64,000 nt of DNA from Ixodes scapularis (taxonomy: Eukaryota; Arthropoda; Arachnida; Ixodida; Ixodidae): the NCBI RefSeq assembly GCF_016920785.2, contig NW_024609836.1, forward strand, positions 5,946,406 through 6,010,405, given 5' to 3'. Below, one piece after another: positions 44,395-54,900 of this stretch (its first letter is position 1; each line of letters begins with the position of its first letter). The notes beneath the pieces are model-generated. The model searched no databases and was not told the DNA's origin. It saw only the letters and a program-made list of their open reading frames with translations. Both the position numbers and the translations under genes were made by a program.

Positions 44395-44845
44395 CTTTCA
44401 CAGTGATCCGATTGCTGCGCCAATTGCTCCAAACTGCGCCAAGGGGTAACCCTATTCCCTTCCCCTGAATTTTGTCAAAATATGGGTAATCTGCGCGAAT
44501 CCTGCACCATAAAAACATTTTCGGTCGTCTTTCAAAATTGAAACTAAATTGAATACCGTAATTTTGCTTGCCCGTGTTATGTGGCGGAAGCGACCGCCCG
44601 ACACAAACTATCCAGCATCAATTGTCCATCCGGTCTTGCATGGTTTTCCCACCGTCTCACGTTTCGCGCCCTCGTCGTCTCGTAAATCTCGTCTTGCGTT
44701 GTTTTTTTCAACGATAGATTCGGGTGTGTGCGGACGCTCCGACACTACAGCGTGCTGGGTACCAGCCATGCGGTCATGTTGTGAAACGAATCCACGTTTT
44801 TGCGCGGCGGAAGTAACTCTGTGAGCTGATGCACTCGCTCCTCAA
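44395..44845. repeat. Dispersed repeat F2
   Basis: Inverted homologue of F1 (30945-31385). A 91-aa plus-strand ORF (44549-44824) crosses it. The part ending RFCAAEVTL has a counterpart in F1 on the minus strand (CCKTKPRFCALGVTC), so a decayed coding element is possible, but no domain is recognised. Confidence 0.65.
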
Positions 44846-45225
44846 AGCAATGGCCGTGGGAAAACTATATTTGGTCCCTGCCTTCCGGTCACCGTGGCGG
44901 CGCGACCTCGGTCGTGGCCGTCCCCACTTCGCTGCAGATATGGCGCTTTCTAAAATGAAACTAAGTACCGCCGCACGTTCATCAACATTCCTGTTGTTTA
45001 AATTATACGTTACTATAAAAATCCCTCTTTAACTCAGAGACTGCTACGTCAGTGTATTGATTACGTGGGTTTCTCTCGGTGGGCTTTCTTTCGAGAGTGA
45101 CCCAGGTATCTGAAAAATCTGCCGCGAAAGACAGTTAGTTGGTGACGGTAAGTGAGCTAAAGCAAAGAAGGCAATGCATGCACGCTGAACTCGCACAGTA
45201 CGCCTGTTTGTTTCGTGTTCAGTCA
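44846..45225. other. Unassigned spacer
   Basis: No supported gene or repeat seen; short ORFs only. Confidence 0.4.
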
Positions 45226-45230
45226 GGGGG

Positions 45231-45400
45231 ATTGGTGGCCGAGTGGGCTAGCGCACACCAGCTCGGAGCACGTGGAGGGAAAGCTCGCGCTGCAGAACCC
45301 AGGGATCCTGGGTTCAGTCCCCACCTCTGCCCGTTTCGGTCTGGCTCGGCATCTGACCGGCGTGTGATCGCGTATCACTACCAGAGGTCGGCATTTTAGG
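45231..45400 (+). mobile_element. tRNA-derived SINE head
   Basis: A box A-like TGGCCGAGTGGGC at 45236 and a box B-like GGTTCAGTCC at 45311, spaced about 75 bp apart, are the internal RNA polymerase III promoter elements of a Ser/Leu-type tRNA-derived SINE. Tick genomes contain tRNA-derived SINEs (for example the Ruka family); membership here is inference. A fragment resembling the downstream body (GTGCACGTTAAAGACCCC at about 46399) lies on the far side of the minisatellite, suggesting the array expanded inside the SINE. Confidence 0.55.
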
Positions 45401-46345
45401 TCGCCCTCACTCACCCTCACCCTCACAGCCACACTCACCTAAGCCCCTCACTCACCCTCACCCTCACAGCTACACTCACCTTCAGCCCCTCACTCACCAT
45501 CACCCTCACAATCACACTCACCTTCAGCCCTTCACTCACCCTCACTGAACCTCACGGCCCTCACGCACTCACCACCCTCACGGCCCTCACGCCCCTCACT
45601 CACTCATGGCCCTCACGACACTCACCGCCCTCACGCCAATCACCGCCCTCACGGCCCTCACCGCCCTCACCGCCCTCACCGCCCTCACGGCCCTCACCGC
45701 CCTCACGGCCCTCACGCACTCATAGCCCTCACGCCACTCACCGCCCTCACGGCCCTCACCGCCCTCACGGCCCTCACCGCCCTCACGACCCTCACCGCCC
45801 TTACGGCCCTCACCGCCCTCACGGCCCTCACGGACCTCACCGCCCTCACCGCCCTCACGGCCCTCACGCACTCATAGCCCTCACGCCACTCACCGCCCTC
45901 ACGGCCCTCACCGCCCTCACGGCCCTCACCGCCCTCACGGCCCTCACGGACCTCACCGCCCTCACCGCCCTCACGGCCCTCACGCCCCTCACACACTCAC
46001 AGCCCTCACGCCACTCACCGCCCTCACGCCAGTCAACGCCCTCACGGCCCTCACGGCCCTCACGGCCCTCACCGCCCTCACCGCCCTCACTGCCCTCACG
46101 CACTCATGGCCCTCACACCCCTCACGCATTCACCGCCCTCACACCACTCACGCACTCATGGCCCTCACGCCACTCACCGCCCTCACGCCCCTCACGCACT
46201 CATGGCCCTCACCGCCCTCACGGCCCTCACCGCCCTCACCGCCCTCACGGCCCTCACCGCCCTCGCAGCCCTCACTCACCCTCACACTCATGAATTTTCC
46301 TGGTTCAGAAACTCACTCACCCTCACCTCACCTGTGATGATGAGG
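45400..46345. repeat. 9-bp GC-rich minisatellite
   Basis: About 0.9 kb of tandem GCCCTCACN units (N mostly C or G), with interspersed CTCACTCACC and CACTCATG variants. The left 150 bp is a CACCCTCACCCTCACA form. Because nine is a multiple of three, several frames stay open and give spurious Arg-Glu-Gly or Ala-Val-Arg repeat ORFs on the minus strand and an Ala-Leu-Thr one on the plus strand; these are not genes. Confidence 0.9.
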
Positions 46346-46500
46346 GTGAGTGAGGGCCCTCATGAGTGAGGTTTGCCGAGGTATGATCACTACTGCGTGG
46401 TGCACGTTAAAGACCCCAGGCTAGCGGTTGTACTACAGTGGCGAAATTCCTCACCTACAGCGAGTGACTCGTCATAACTTTAAAATAGCTGACCAACAAC
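46346..46500 (+). mobile_element. Possible 3' part of the SINE
   Basis: Follows the minisatellite: TGCGTGGTGCACGTTAAAGA, then CCCCAGG and further on GGCGAAATTCCTCACC. The GCACGTTAAAGAACCCC-like motif is common in the bodies of invertebrate SINEs. Weak assignment. Confidence 0.35.
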
Positions 46501-46643
46501 ACGCTGTGTCAATATCCACACAATCCTAATTATTATTACCGAGTTCAGTCGTTGCACCAAGCGCTTCAAGAACTTTCGACCCTGGCTCGCGAAGTCTTGC
46601 ATCGATGCGCTCATGCGCTTTTTTGTGTGTGTTTAGCTTGTGA

Positions 46644-47027
46644 GTGCCTTGTTTGCCGGCCTGGCAAGCACGCGCCGCTGGACGGTTTTCTGTCGTGTGC
46701 TTGACAGTTACATTTTTCATACAATTTTGGGAATCAGTTTGCGACGGAGCGGAGTGGCATGGTTTCGGTTTCGATCGGACAGCCATTGCCTTCGCTTGCG
46801 CAGCGAAGTATGCGCACCTGAAAGCCTGCCGAGGTTGCCGTCACGTGCATGGAAACATGATAGCACGACAGAGGCACACGCCAGGACGCTTGCAATCTAT
46901 TGTTTCACGTTCGCTTACTTTTGACGAAACCCTGGCACGTCGGGTGCCAGTGAAACGGCGTAAAGCGGGTTTTCGGAATTGCTCGGCAATGCCTACAGCA
47001 CTTTACACTTGTAGGATATCCCAATAG
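46644..47027 (+). CDS. Unrecognised ORF, 127 aa
   Basis: ATG-started frame MPCLPAWQARAAGRF with a hydrophobic stretch (VVCLTVTFFIQF), cysteines (CRGCRHVH) and an Arg-rich end. A second frame over the same bases is also open (46640-46924). No domain recognised and no homologous copy in the window. Probably chance. Confidence 0.15.
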   Translation: MPCLPAWQARAAGRFSVVCLTVTFFIQFWESVCDGAEWHGFGFDRTAIAFACAAKYAHLKACRGCRHVHGNMIARQRHTPGRLQSIVSRSLTFDETLARRVPVKRRKAGFRNCSAMPTALYTCRISQ

Positions 47028-47151
47028 TAAAACCACAAGCAGCGAGTTCCGTCACAAGTCACATCAGAACACACCACAACATAAAGTGCCCTTCGTTTGC
47101 ACAGCTTTTAAAACAAATATTTTTATTTTTCTAAGAATAGCTGTTCCGAAA

Positions 47152-47272
47152 GCCACTTTTGCTGCTCCGAAACATTTTCTTGGCTGCTCCAAAGCGACTT
47201 TTGCGGCTCCAAAACACTTTCTTGGTTGCTCCAAAGGCCACATTTGCTGCTCCAAAACACTGTTTTGACTGG
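47152..47272. repeat. 42-bp minisatellite, about three units
   Basis: Tandem units with TTTTGCTGCTCCGAAACATT followed by TTCTTGG and TGCTCCAAAG, repeated about 2.9 times with changes. Each unit contains two half-units centred on GCTCCAAA. ORFs across it on both strands are repeat artefacts. Confidence 0.75.
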
Positions 47273-47599
47273 TCCGAAAGGTTCTCTAAAATTCCTTAGG
47301 CAAATCACATCCCTGCTTTCGAATTCGAGATGTCTGTTAGTTAAATTTCAGCCAGTGTTTTTTTCTGCATAAAGCAAGACGTACTTTTTATTTAATAGTG
47401 AAGCCGCCTATCTAGATGTTTGAATCCAAGGTGGGACATAAAGTTTTGTGTTGTTCAGTATAATGTGACTGTACTGTCTTGCTTTTTGGACCTCATTATT
47501 CAAGATATGAAAAGCCATAAGACATAACTTTGAGACGTGCGCCGCCCACTCCCGCTGTTTATTGCGTAGTGAGGGGGAAATGCTTTCCACATTAGTTGT

Positions 47600-48245
47600 G
47601 TTACATTAGTTGTTACTAATCATTATGAATCGATTGCTGCAAAAAGTGAAGGGTTGGTGGTTGTTTGTGTATATCGGCTTCCTTCGGGGTCAACATCTGA
47701 ATTTATGAATTACGTGACTGATCTTTTGCAGCATGTTACTGCAATAAACTTGCCAGTCATACTGATAGGTGACTTCAATATCAACCTTCTGGGTTCACAG
47801 ATGCTGTGTCGAGAATTTCTTGATATCGTCGAACCTTTTGGGTGTCATAACGTTATCACCAACCCAACCAGAATAACTCATGATAGTGCTACTTTGATTG
47901 ATTTATTATTACAAGTCACGTACCCACTGAAGTGGCATCTGGAATATTTTCATACGCTATAAGTGATCACTTACCGATATCCTGTATCCTTCATACTTCT
48001 AAAAAAATACGCAAAACTCAACACTGTAATGAAGCGGCTTTAGCAACCGTAAGATGCTTCAATTATGATAATATGCATAAATTCAGTGACATGATATAAT
48101 CCATAAATTGGGATGACGTATATGGCGAGCAGAATCCTAGTACATGCTATGATATATTTATACATAAAATAAAACAATGCTATGATGAAGCATTTCCTAT
48201 TCGAAATGTAAAGAAAAACAAGAAAATAAAAAAAAACCTGGATAA
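47600..48245 (+). pseudogene. LINE 2 endonuclease fragment
   Basis: Motifs VVCVYRLPSG (usual YRPPSG), LIGDFNINL and NPTRIT lie in one frame to 47962, then AISDHLPISC in the next frame, followed by linker sequence (DEAFPIRNVKKNKK) to about 48245. The catalytic upstream half is absent. Confidence 0.75.
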
Positions 48246-48639
48246 CTCGTGATCTGTACAAACGAATCAATCATCGAAATAAACTTTACGATAATTCGTA
48301 AAAACGAGGGACGAAGCAATATTGCGCGATTATAAGAAATATAGAAATAAGTTAAATGCAGATATTAAGAAAGCTCGTAAGTTGTATTATGGGAATAAAT
48401 TATCCTTAATCTATAGTGATCCCCAAAAAATTTGGAATAGCCTAGGGTCTTATCGCTCGGCCACATCATATACTTCCTAACGAGCTATTAATTGATGGCG
48501 TTTTGTATTCTAATTCCTCAATGGCTAATAAATTTAACACGCATTTTTTAAATTCCGGAGCCTCTTCCGCTGCATCCTCACCTGGTACTAGTATTGATTT
48601 TTACATGCATTCGGTTGGATCTGCAAGCTCAATATTTCT

Positions 48640-50097
48640 TAGCCCTGTGACAGAGGAGGAGATAATTTATTATTTGCCTTAAAAAATAACACAGCAGCTG
48701 GAGCCGACGACCTAAAGGATATACCGATCAAAGCAGTATCCCATTTTTAAGTCGTCCCCTGGCACATATTTGCAACACTTCAATACTGACTGGCATATTT
48801 CCAGAAAAAATGAAACTAGCCCGAGTGTGTGTAATACATAATGGGGGACCACATAACAATGTAAACAATTATAGACCAATTTCGGTGCTGCCTTTATTTT
48901 CTAATGTCCTAGAGCAGGTTATAAACGTTCGGCTTTCAAGTTACTTGACAGAAAGGAAAATAATTGTCAAACAACAATACGGTTTCCAGAAAAGTAAGTC
49001 GACAGAAAAGGCATTATTACTTATTAAATATAAGCTGATAAGTAGTTTTGAAAATCCAGTATACACAGTAGGAATCTTCTTAGACTTTCGGAAACCGTTT
49101 GATTCAATTAAACACGACATTCTTTTATTAAAGCTATCATAATATTGTGAAAGGGGAATAACTTGGGATTTAATTCGCAGCTATTTATCTGACAGGTCAC
49201 AATATGTAAAAATAAATAAATTTGAATCTGAGCGAGAAAAAATAAGGTATGGCGTACCTCAAGGATCAATTCTAGGGCCATTACTGTTCCTCGTTTATAT
49301 TAATGATATATTAAATATTCCTAAAACTCCAGACATTATACTTTACGCAGATGATACTAATGTGTTTTTTGCGGATAAATATATAAATGGTAATCGAGGG
49401 TGCCTCAAATGCATGGCTGCGCGAGCTTGAACTCTGGCTTAACTCCAACCAAGTGGAACTAAACATTAACAAAACAAAATACATTATTTTCAAGCCTAGA
49501 CTTAAGCAACTAGGTAGTAATTTTAAAATAACGTTTAAAAACATGGAACTGGAACGAGTGACCTTCCTAAAATTCTTAGGCGTTTTCTTCGAAGAAACAC
49601 TAAGCCGGATCCACAATATAAATCATGTCCGTTCTAAAATATCTCGATCCACAGGCATCATATACAAAATAAAAGATCTCCTCCCTAGATGGCTAAAATG
49701 TCAGTTATACTACAGTCTAATACAATCGCACTTACATTACTGCTTATTAGTCTGGGGAACTACCACAAAAACCAATCTAGATAGGTCATTAGGCATAAAG
49801 AGAAAAGCAATTCGCTGTATTGCAGGTGCTCACTTCACCGATCATTCAGCTCTATACTTCAAAAAGTACAAAATTTTGGATATAAAAATGCTGTATACGC
49901 TAAAGCTAGCAATGCAAATATATTATTACTACAACAATGAACAAAATAAATTTTGTGAAACTTATCATACCAAGACAACCCAATATGATCTGCGGAATGA
50001 AACTTACATAAAACCCAAAATACGGACAAACTATGGCGCGCAAGTATTAGCCTACAAAATACCAGAAATCTTAACTGGACACCCCTGTTTTGGTTGA
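48640..50097 (+). pseudogene. LINE 2 reverse transcriptase
   Basis: In broken frames: NNTAAGADDLKD, then 48810-49142 with NNYRPISVLPLF, KQQYGFQKSKSTEKAL and GIFLDFRKPFDSIKH (Pro replaces the usual Ala before FD). After a stop come GVPQGSILGPLLFLVYINDI and YADDTN at 49343-49360. A further shift leads to a 236-aa frame (49387-50097) with NINKTKYIIF, FLKFLGVFF, HYCLLVWG, AIRCIAGA and RTNYGAQVLAYKIP. The catalytic aspartates are present. Inactive. Confidence 0.85.
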
Positions 50098-50520
50098 ACT
50101 ATTAAAATCTCCTACTTCATTACCTAGATTTAGGAAGACCATCAAACACTACTTTTTGGACGCCTCTGAATAGTTTTGTATTTGTGTATGAGTGCGTGTA
50201 TGTATGAATGATATGTATTTTGTATTCTGTATTTGTATTTGTAGTTTTGTGAGAAACGTCTAGCCGCACGCCATCTGTTATATTTCTGTGTATTCAAGTT
50301 GAACCTGATTGTAAAACATGTTTTCCTGTTTAATGTGCATATGTTAATAAAATGTTTCTATGCTTACAACTGGTTGGTCTGTTTGTGTAATTACCATTTC
50401 CTTTTTTTTTCTGCTGTACGATGTATAAGGGTGGGGGGCGTTGTCAGGTAAAGTCTGTTAACCTTCTGCCCACTCACCCGTGATTCAAGAAGTCCAAATA
50501 AAGGTTATTATTATTATTAA

Positions 50521-51330
50521 CATAGCGTACTTTTTTTGCCATGTTTGACATGGTCTCACCTGCACAGTTCACTCTCAGTGCACTTATGGTTAGACCTCAA
50601 AAAATTTCCAGATGCATTGTATGATTATTATCTCATTAAAAATAATGATACAAAATAATTCCTGGCTCAATAATATCTGGAGTTACTACTAAAATTATGG
50701 CCAATATGAATCATATTTCGTAATTCTATATGAAAACTGTGGCATATAATGTGCATTCTTCTCAATGTAGAATGCACAGTCCGATTTTATCTTTGGCTGA
50801 GGTAGTCTACCAAAGTTCCCTCATCACATGGCACACAAATGGCACACTTTCTTTCTACCTTTCTGTAATCGTTTTCCAGTTGTGAATATTTTAATTTAAA
50901 GAATGTGGCATAAAGCAGCAGACAATATTTTCTGTGTATAAGTGCATAACATAAGGGAGATTTTTCTTCATATCATATGGGCGCACATCAATAAACAACT
51001 AGCAATTATTGATCTGCTAAAAATATTTAGCACCTATGAAACATTTGTATTTTTTAAGTATAGGTGTGAATTAATGATATACCTTCGAGCAAGCCGCACA
51101 AACTCTTTACCAAACTTTATGCAAGTGAGGCAAAACCTCCACAATATTTTTGCTCTATGACTATTTTTTGTACCCATAAAAATTGAAAAATCAAGGTTAT
51201 ATAGTATAGCTAGTTTAAAGCTGAAATATAAGTTATTTTTGCGTTGTTTGTATGACTGATTTTTGCTATTATGAAGTGTTGAACAAGATTAACATATTTT
51301 TTATTTTATTTTGCTTTTTGCAGTCATGAG
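50521..51330. other. AT-rich stretch, no gene recognised
   Basis: Low GC sequence with only short ORFs. It ends in a long pyrimidine tract and CAG/GAG that look like a splice acceptor for the next feature, so part of it may be an intron. Confidence 0.45.
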
Positions 51331-51566
51331 CATCGGCATCCACTCTGAAGGCAAGCACAGCCCACATCGACAACGTGGAAAAAATGGCTTCTGACTGGAA
51401 GAGGCTGCATATGGAAGTTGACACAAGCCAAATGTTTTGTGCACAAAAAGGATTTGCCCGCAAAAACCCTTCACAATTAGATATTTTGTCAGTGTATCCA
51501 ACTTTTGAGTCTAAATATCGGGTAATGGGTAATGTAATGTATCCTAAACACCATAACCACATTTAA
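51331..51566 (+). CDS. Candidate terminal exon of an unidentified gene
   Basis: A strong polypyrimidine tract (TTTTATTTTGCTTTTTGCAG) precedes an open frame that begins after the GAG at 51330 and runs to TAA at 51566: ASTLKASTAHIDNVEKMASD, WKRLHMEVDTSQMFCAQKGF, then ARKNPSQLDILSVYPTFESK. The composition is protein-like and unlike the repeats around it. No family recognised. An in-frame TGA immediately after the CAG means the acceptor would have to be the GAG 8 nt downstream. It could be a host gene exon or an old transposon fragment. Confidence 0.35.
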
Positions 51567-51997
51567 TGTCCAGTTGAGTCACAATGTGGAAAACTTAAAA
51601 GACCCCCCCTACTCCCCCTCGCCCCCGAAATCCAGCCGACTTCCTATATACACATACATTTTGACCCCCCTCTCTCCCTCTACACCCCTGGTCCTGGAAA
51701 TTTCAGCCACCTCAGCCCCTCCTGAAAAAAAAAATCAACTCGAGGGGCCCTGAGTTCCCTCCGTAATGCCACTGTAGATTGCCCAAACCAGGTTATCTTT
51801 TACAGCGGAGCTGTTAAAGGCTAGTTTCCCCAGTATCATGTCCGCGGACAAAAACAGTGTCGACACAAAACTCCGGACAGCTACCGCCATCTATAAGCGA
51901 CGGCGGCAACCAGACAACCGGCTTGCCGCCGACGCCTATAGGGGCGGCAACCTTTCCAGTCTGGTTTTCACCAGAGTGGAAAGGCTTAATTTTTTAG
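51567..51997. other. Transition to the satellite
   Basis: C-rich tracts (51600-51760), then a segment with an ATG at 51838 whose frame (MSADKNSVDTKLRTATAIYK and onward) runs straight into the satellite to 52119. The satellite part of that frame is repeat, so I do not call it a gene; the unique first 50 codons may be part of a dispersed repeat. Confidence 0.45.
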
Positions 51998-54900
51998 GGG
52001 TCGTCCAAGAAGTCGTCCTCGACGTCGTCCTAGAAGTCGTCTTTAAGGGCGTTCTAGACGTCCTTGAGGTCGTCCCTGATCTTCGTCCTCTAGGCGTCGC
52101 CCTAGACGTCGTCCTTTAGGTCGTCCTTGAGGTCCTCCAAGAAGTCCTCTTTGAGGTGGTTCAAGACGTCGTCCTTGAGGTCATCCTAGGAGCCGTCTTA
52201 AGGTCGTTCTAGACGTCCTTGAGGTCGTCCCTGAGATAGTCCTCTAGGCGTCGTCCTAGACGTCGTCCTTGAGGTCCTCCAAGAAGTCCTCTTCGAGGTC
52301 TTCCAGGAAGTCGTCCTCGAGATCGTCCTCGAAGTTGTCTTTAAGGTCATTCTAGACGTCCTTGAGATCGTCCCTGAGATCTTCCTCTAGGCGTCGTCCT
52401 ACACGTCGTCCTTGAGGTCCTCCAAGAAGACCTCTTTGAGATCGTCCAAGAAGTTGTCCTCGAGGTCGTCCTAGAAGTCGTCTTTAAGGTCGTTCTAGAC
52501 GTCCTTGAGGTCGTCCCTGAGATCGTCCTCTAGGTGTCGTCCTAGACGTCATCCTTTAGATCGTCCTTGAGGTCCTCCAAGAAGTCCTCTTTGAAATCGT
52601 CCAAGTAGTTGTCCTCGAGGTCGTCCTAGAAGTCGTCTTTAAGGTCGTTCTAGACGTCCTTGAGGTCGTCCCTGAGATCGTCCTCTAAGCGTCGTCCTTG
52701 ACGTCGTCCTTGAGGTCCTCCAAGAAGTCCTCTTTGAGATCGTCCAAGAAGTTGTCCTCGAGGTCGTCCTAGAAGTCGTCTTTAAGGTCGTTCTAGACGT
52801 CCTTGAGGTCGTCCCTGAGATCGTCCTCTAGGCGTCGTCCTAGCCGTCGTCCTTGAGGTCCTTTAAGAAGTCCTCTTTGAGATCGTCCAAGAAGTTGTCC
52901 TCGAGGTCGTCCTAGAAGTCGTCTTTAAGGCCGTTCTAGACGTCCTTGAGGTCGTCCCTAAGATCGTCCTCTAGGTGTCGTCCTAAACGTCGTTCTTTAG
53001 ATCGTCCTTGAGGTCCTCCAAGAAGTCCTCTTTGAGATCGTCCAAGAAGTTGTCCTCGAGGTCGTCCTAGAAGTCGTCTTTAAGGTCATTCTAGACGTCC
53101 TTGAGGTCGTTCCTGAGATCGTCCTCTAGGCGTCGTCCTAGACGTCGTCCTTGAGGTCCTCCAAGAAGTCCTCTTTGAGATCGTCCAAGAAGTTGTCCTC
53201 GAGGTCGTCCTAGAAGTCGTCTTTAAGGTCATTCTAGACGTCCTTGAGGTCGTTCCTGAGATCGTCCTCTAGGCGTCGTCCTAGACGTCGTCCTTGAGGT
53301 CCTCCAAGAAGTCCTCTTTGAGATCGTCCAAGAAGTTGACCTCGATTTCGTCCTAGAAGTCGTCTTTAAGGGCGTTCTAGACGTCCTTGAGGTCGTCCCT
53401 GATCTTCGTCCTCTAGGCGTCGCTTTAGACGTCATCCTTTAGGTCGTCCTTGAGGTCCTCCAAGAAGTCCTCTTTGAGGTCGTTCAAGATGTCGTCCTTG
53501 AGGTCATCCTAGAAGCCGTCTTTAAGGTCGTTCTAGACGTCCTTGAGGTCGTTCCTGAGATAGTCCTCTAGGCGTCGTCCTAGACGTCGTCCTTGAGGTC
53601 CTCCAAGAAGTCCTCTTCGAGGTCTTCCAAGAAGTCGTCCTCGAGGTCGTCCTCGAAGTTGTCTTTAAGGTCATTCTAGACGTCCTTGAGATCGTCCCTG
53701 AGATCGTCCACTAGGCGTCGTCCTAGACCTCGTCCTTGAGGTCCTCCAAGAAGTCCTCTTTGAGATCGTCCAAGAAGTTGTCCTCGAGGTCGTCCTAGAA
53801 GTCTTTAAGGTCGTTCTAGACGTCCTTGAGGTCGTCCCTGAGATCGTCCTCTAGGTGTCGTCCTAGACGTCGTCCTTTAGATCGTCCTTGAGGTCCTCCA
53901 AGAAGTCCTCTTTGAGATCGTCCAAGAAGTTGTCCTCGAGGTCGTCCTAGAAGTCGTTTTTAAGGTCGTTCTAGACGTGATTGAGGTCGTCCCTGAGATT
54001 GTCCTCTAGGCGTCGTCCTAGACGTCGTCCTTGAGGTCCTCCAAGAAGTTTTCTTTGAGATCGTCCAAGAAGTTGTTCTCGAGGTCGTCCTAGAAGTCGT
54101 CTTTAAGGTCGTTGTAGACGTCCTTGAGGTCGTCACTGAGATCGTTTTCTAGGCGACGTCCTAGACGTCGTCTTTGAGGTCCTCCAAGAAGTCCTCTTTG
54201 AGATCGTCCAAGAAGTTGTCCTCGAGGTCGTCCTAGAAGTCGTCTTTAAGGTCGTTCTTGACGTCCTTGAGGTCGTCCCTGAGATCGTCCTCTAGGTGTC
54301 GTCCTAGACGTCGTCCTTTAGGTCGTCCTTGAGGTCCTCCAAGAAGTCCTCTTTGAGATCGTCCAAGAAGTTGTCCTCGAGGTCGTCCTAGAAGTCGTCT
54401 TTAAGGTCGTTCTAGACGTCCTTGAGGTCGTCCCTGAGATCGTCCTCTAGGCGTCGTCCTAGACGTCGTCCTTGAGGTCCTCCAAGAAGTTTTCTTTGAG
54501 ATCGTCCAAGAAGTTGTCCTCGAGGTCGTCCTAGAAGTCGTCTTTAAGGTCATTGTAAACGTCCTTGAGGTCGTCACTGAGATCGTTTTCTAGGCGACGT
54601 CCTAGACGTCGTCCTTGAGGTCCTCCAAGAAGTCCTCTTTGAGATCGTCCAAGAAGTTGTCCTCGAGGTCGTCCTAGAAGTCGTCTTTAAGGTCGTTCTA
54701 GACGTCCTTGAGGTCGTCCCTGAGATCGTCCTCTAGGTGTCGTCCTAGACGTCGTCCTTTAGGTCGTCCTTGAGGTCCTCCAAGAAGTCCTCTTTGAGAT
54801 TGTCCAAGAAGTTGTCCTCGAGGTCGTCGTTGAAGTCGTCTTTAAGGTCGTTCTAGACGTCCTTGAGGTCATCCCTGAGATCGTCTTGTAGGCGTCGTCC

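Larger units (their letters stand above)
47592..50520 (+). mobile_element. CR1/L2-group non-LTR retrotransposon (LINE 2), 5'-truncated
   Basis: About 2.9 kb with the endonuclease C-terminal half, full reverse transcriptase and 3' UTR, ending in AAATAAAGGTTATTATTATT, an ATT-type tail, different from LINE 1. It starts inside the endonuclease domain, the usual 5' truncation of target-primed insertion. Many frameshifts and stops. Related to LINE 1 (same motif set and C-terminal RTNYG motif) but a distinct subfamily. Confidence 0.85.

Noticed and set aside
45231..45330. Functional tRNA gene
   Set aside because: Box A and box B are present, but the arms do not pair into a clear cloverleaf and the sequence continues as a SINE-like body.
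45596..46369. Long Gly-Glu-Arg, Ala-Val-Arg and Ala-Leu-Thr repeat ORFs
   Set aside because: They are translations of the 9-bp minisatellite, open because the unit is a multiple of three; several frames and both strands are open together.
51838..52119. 93-aa ORF running into the satellite, and the 68-aa minus-strand ORF at 53229-53435
   Set aside because: The repeated part is satellite. Monomer lengths 143 and 155 are not multiples of three and TAG triplets recur, so no frame persists through the array.
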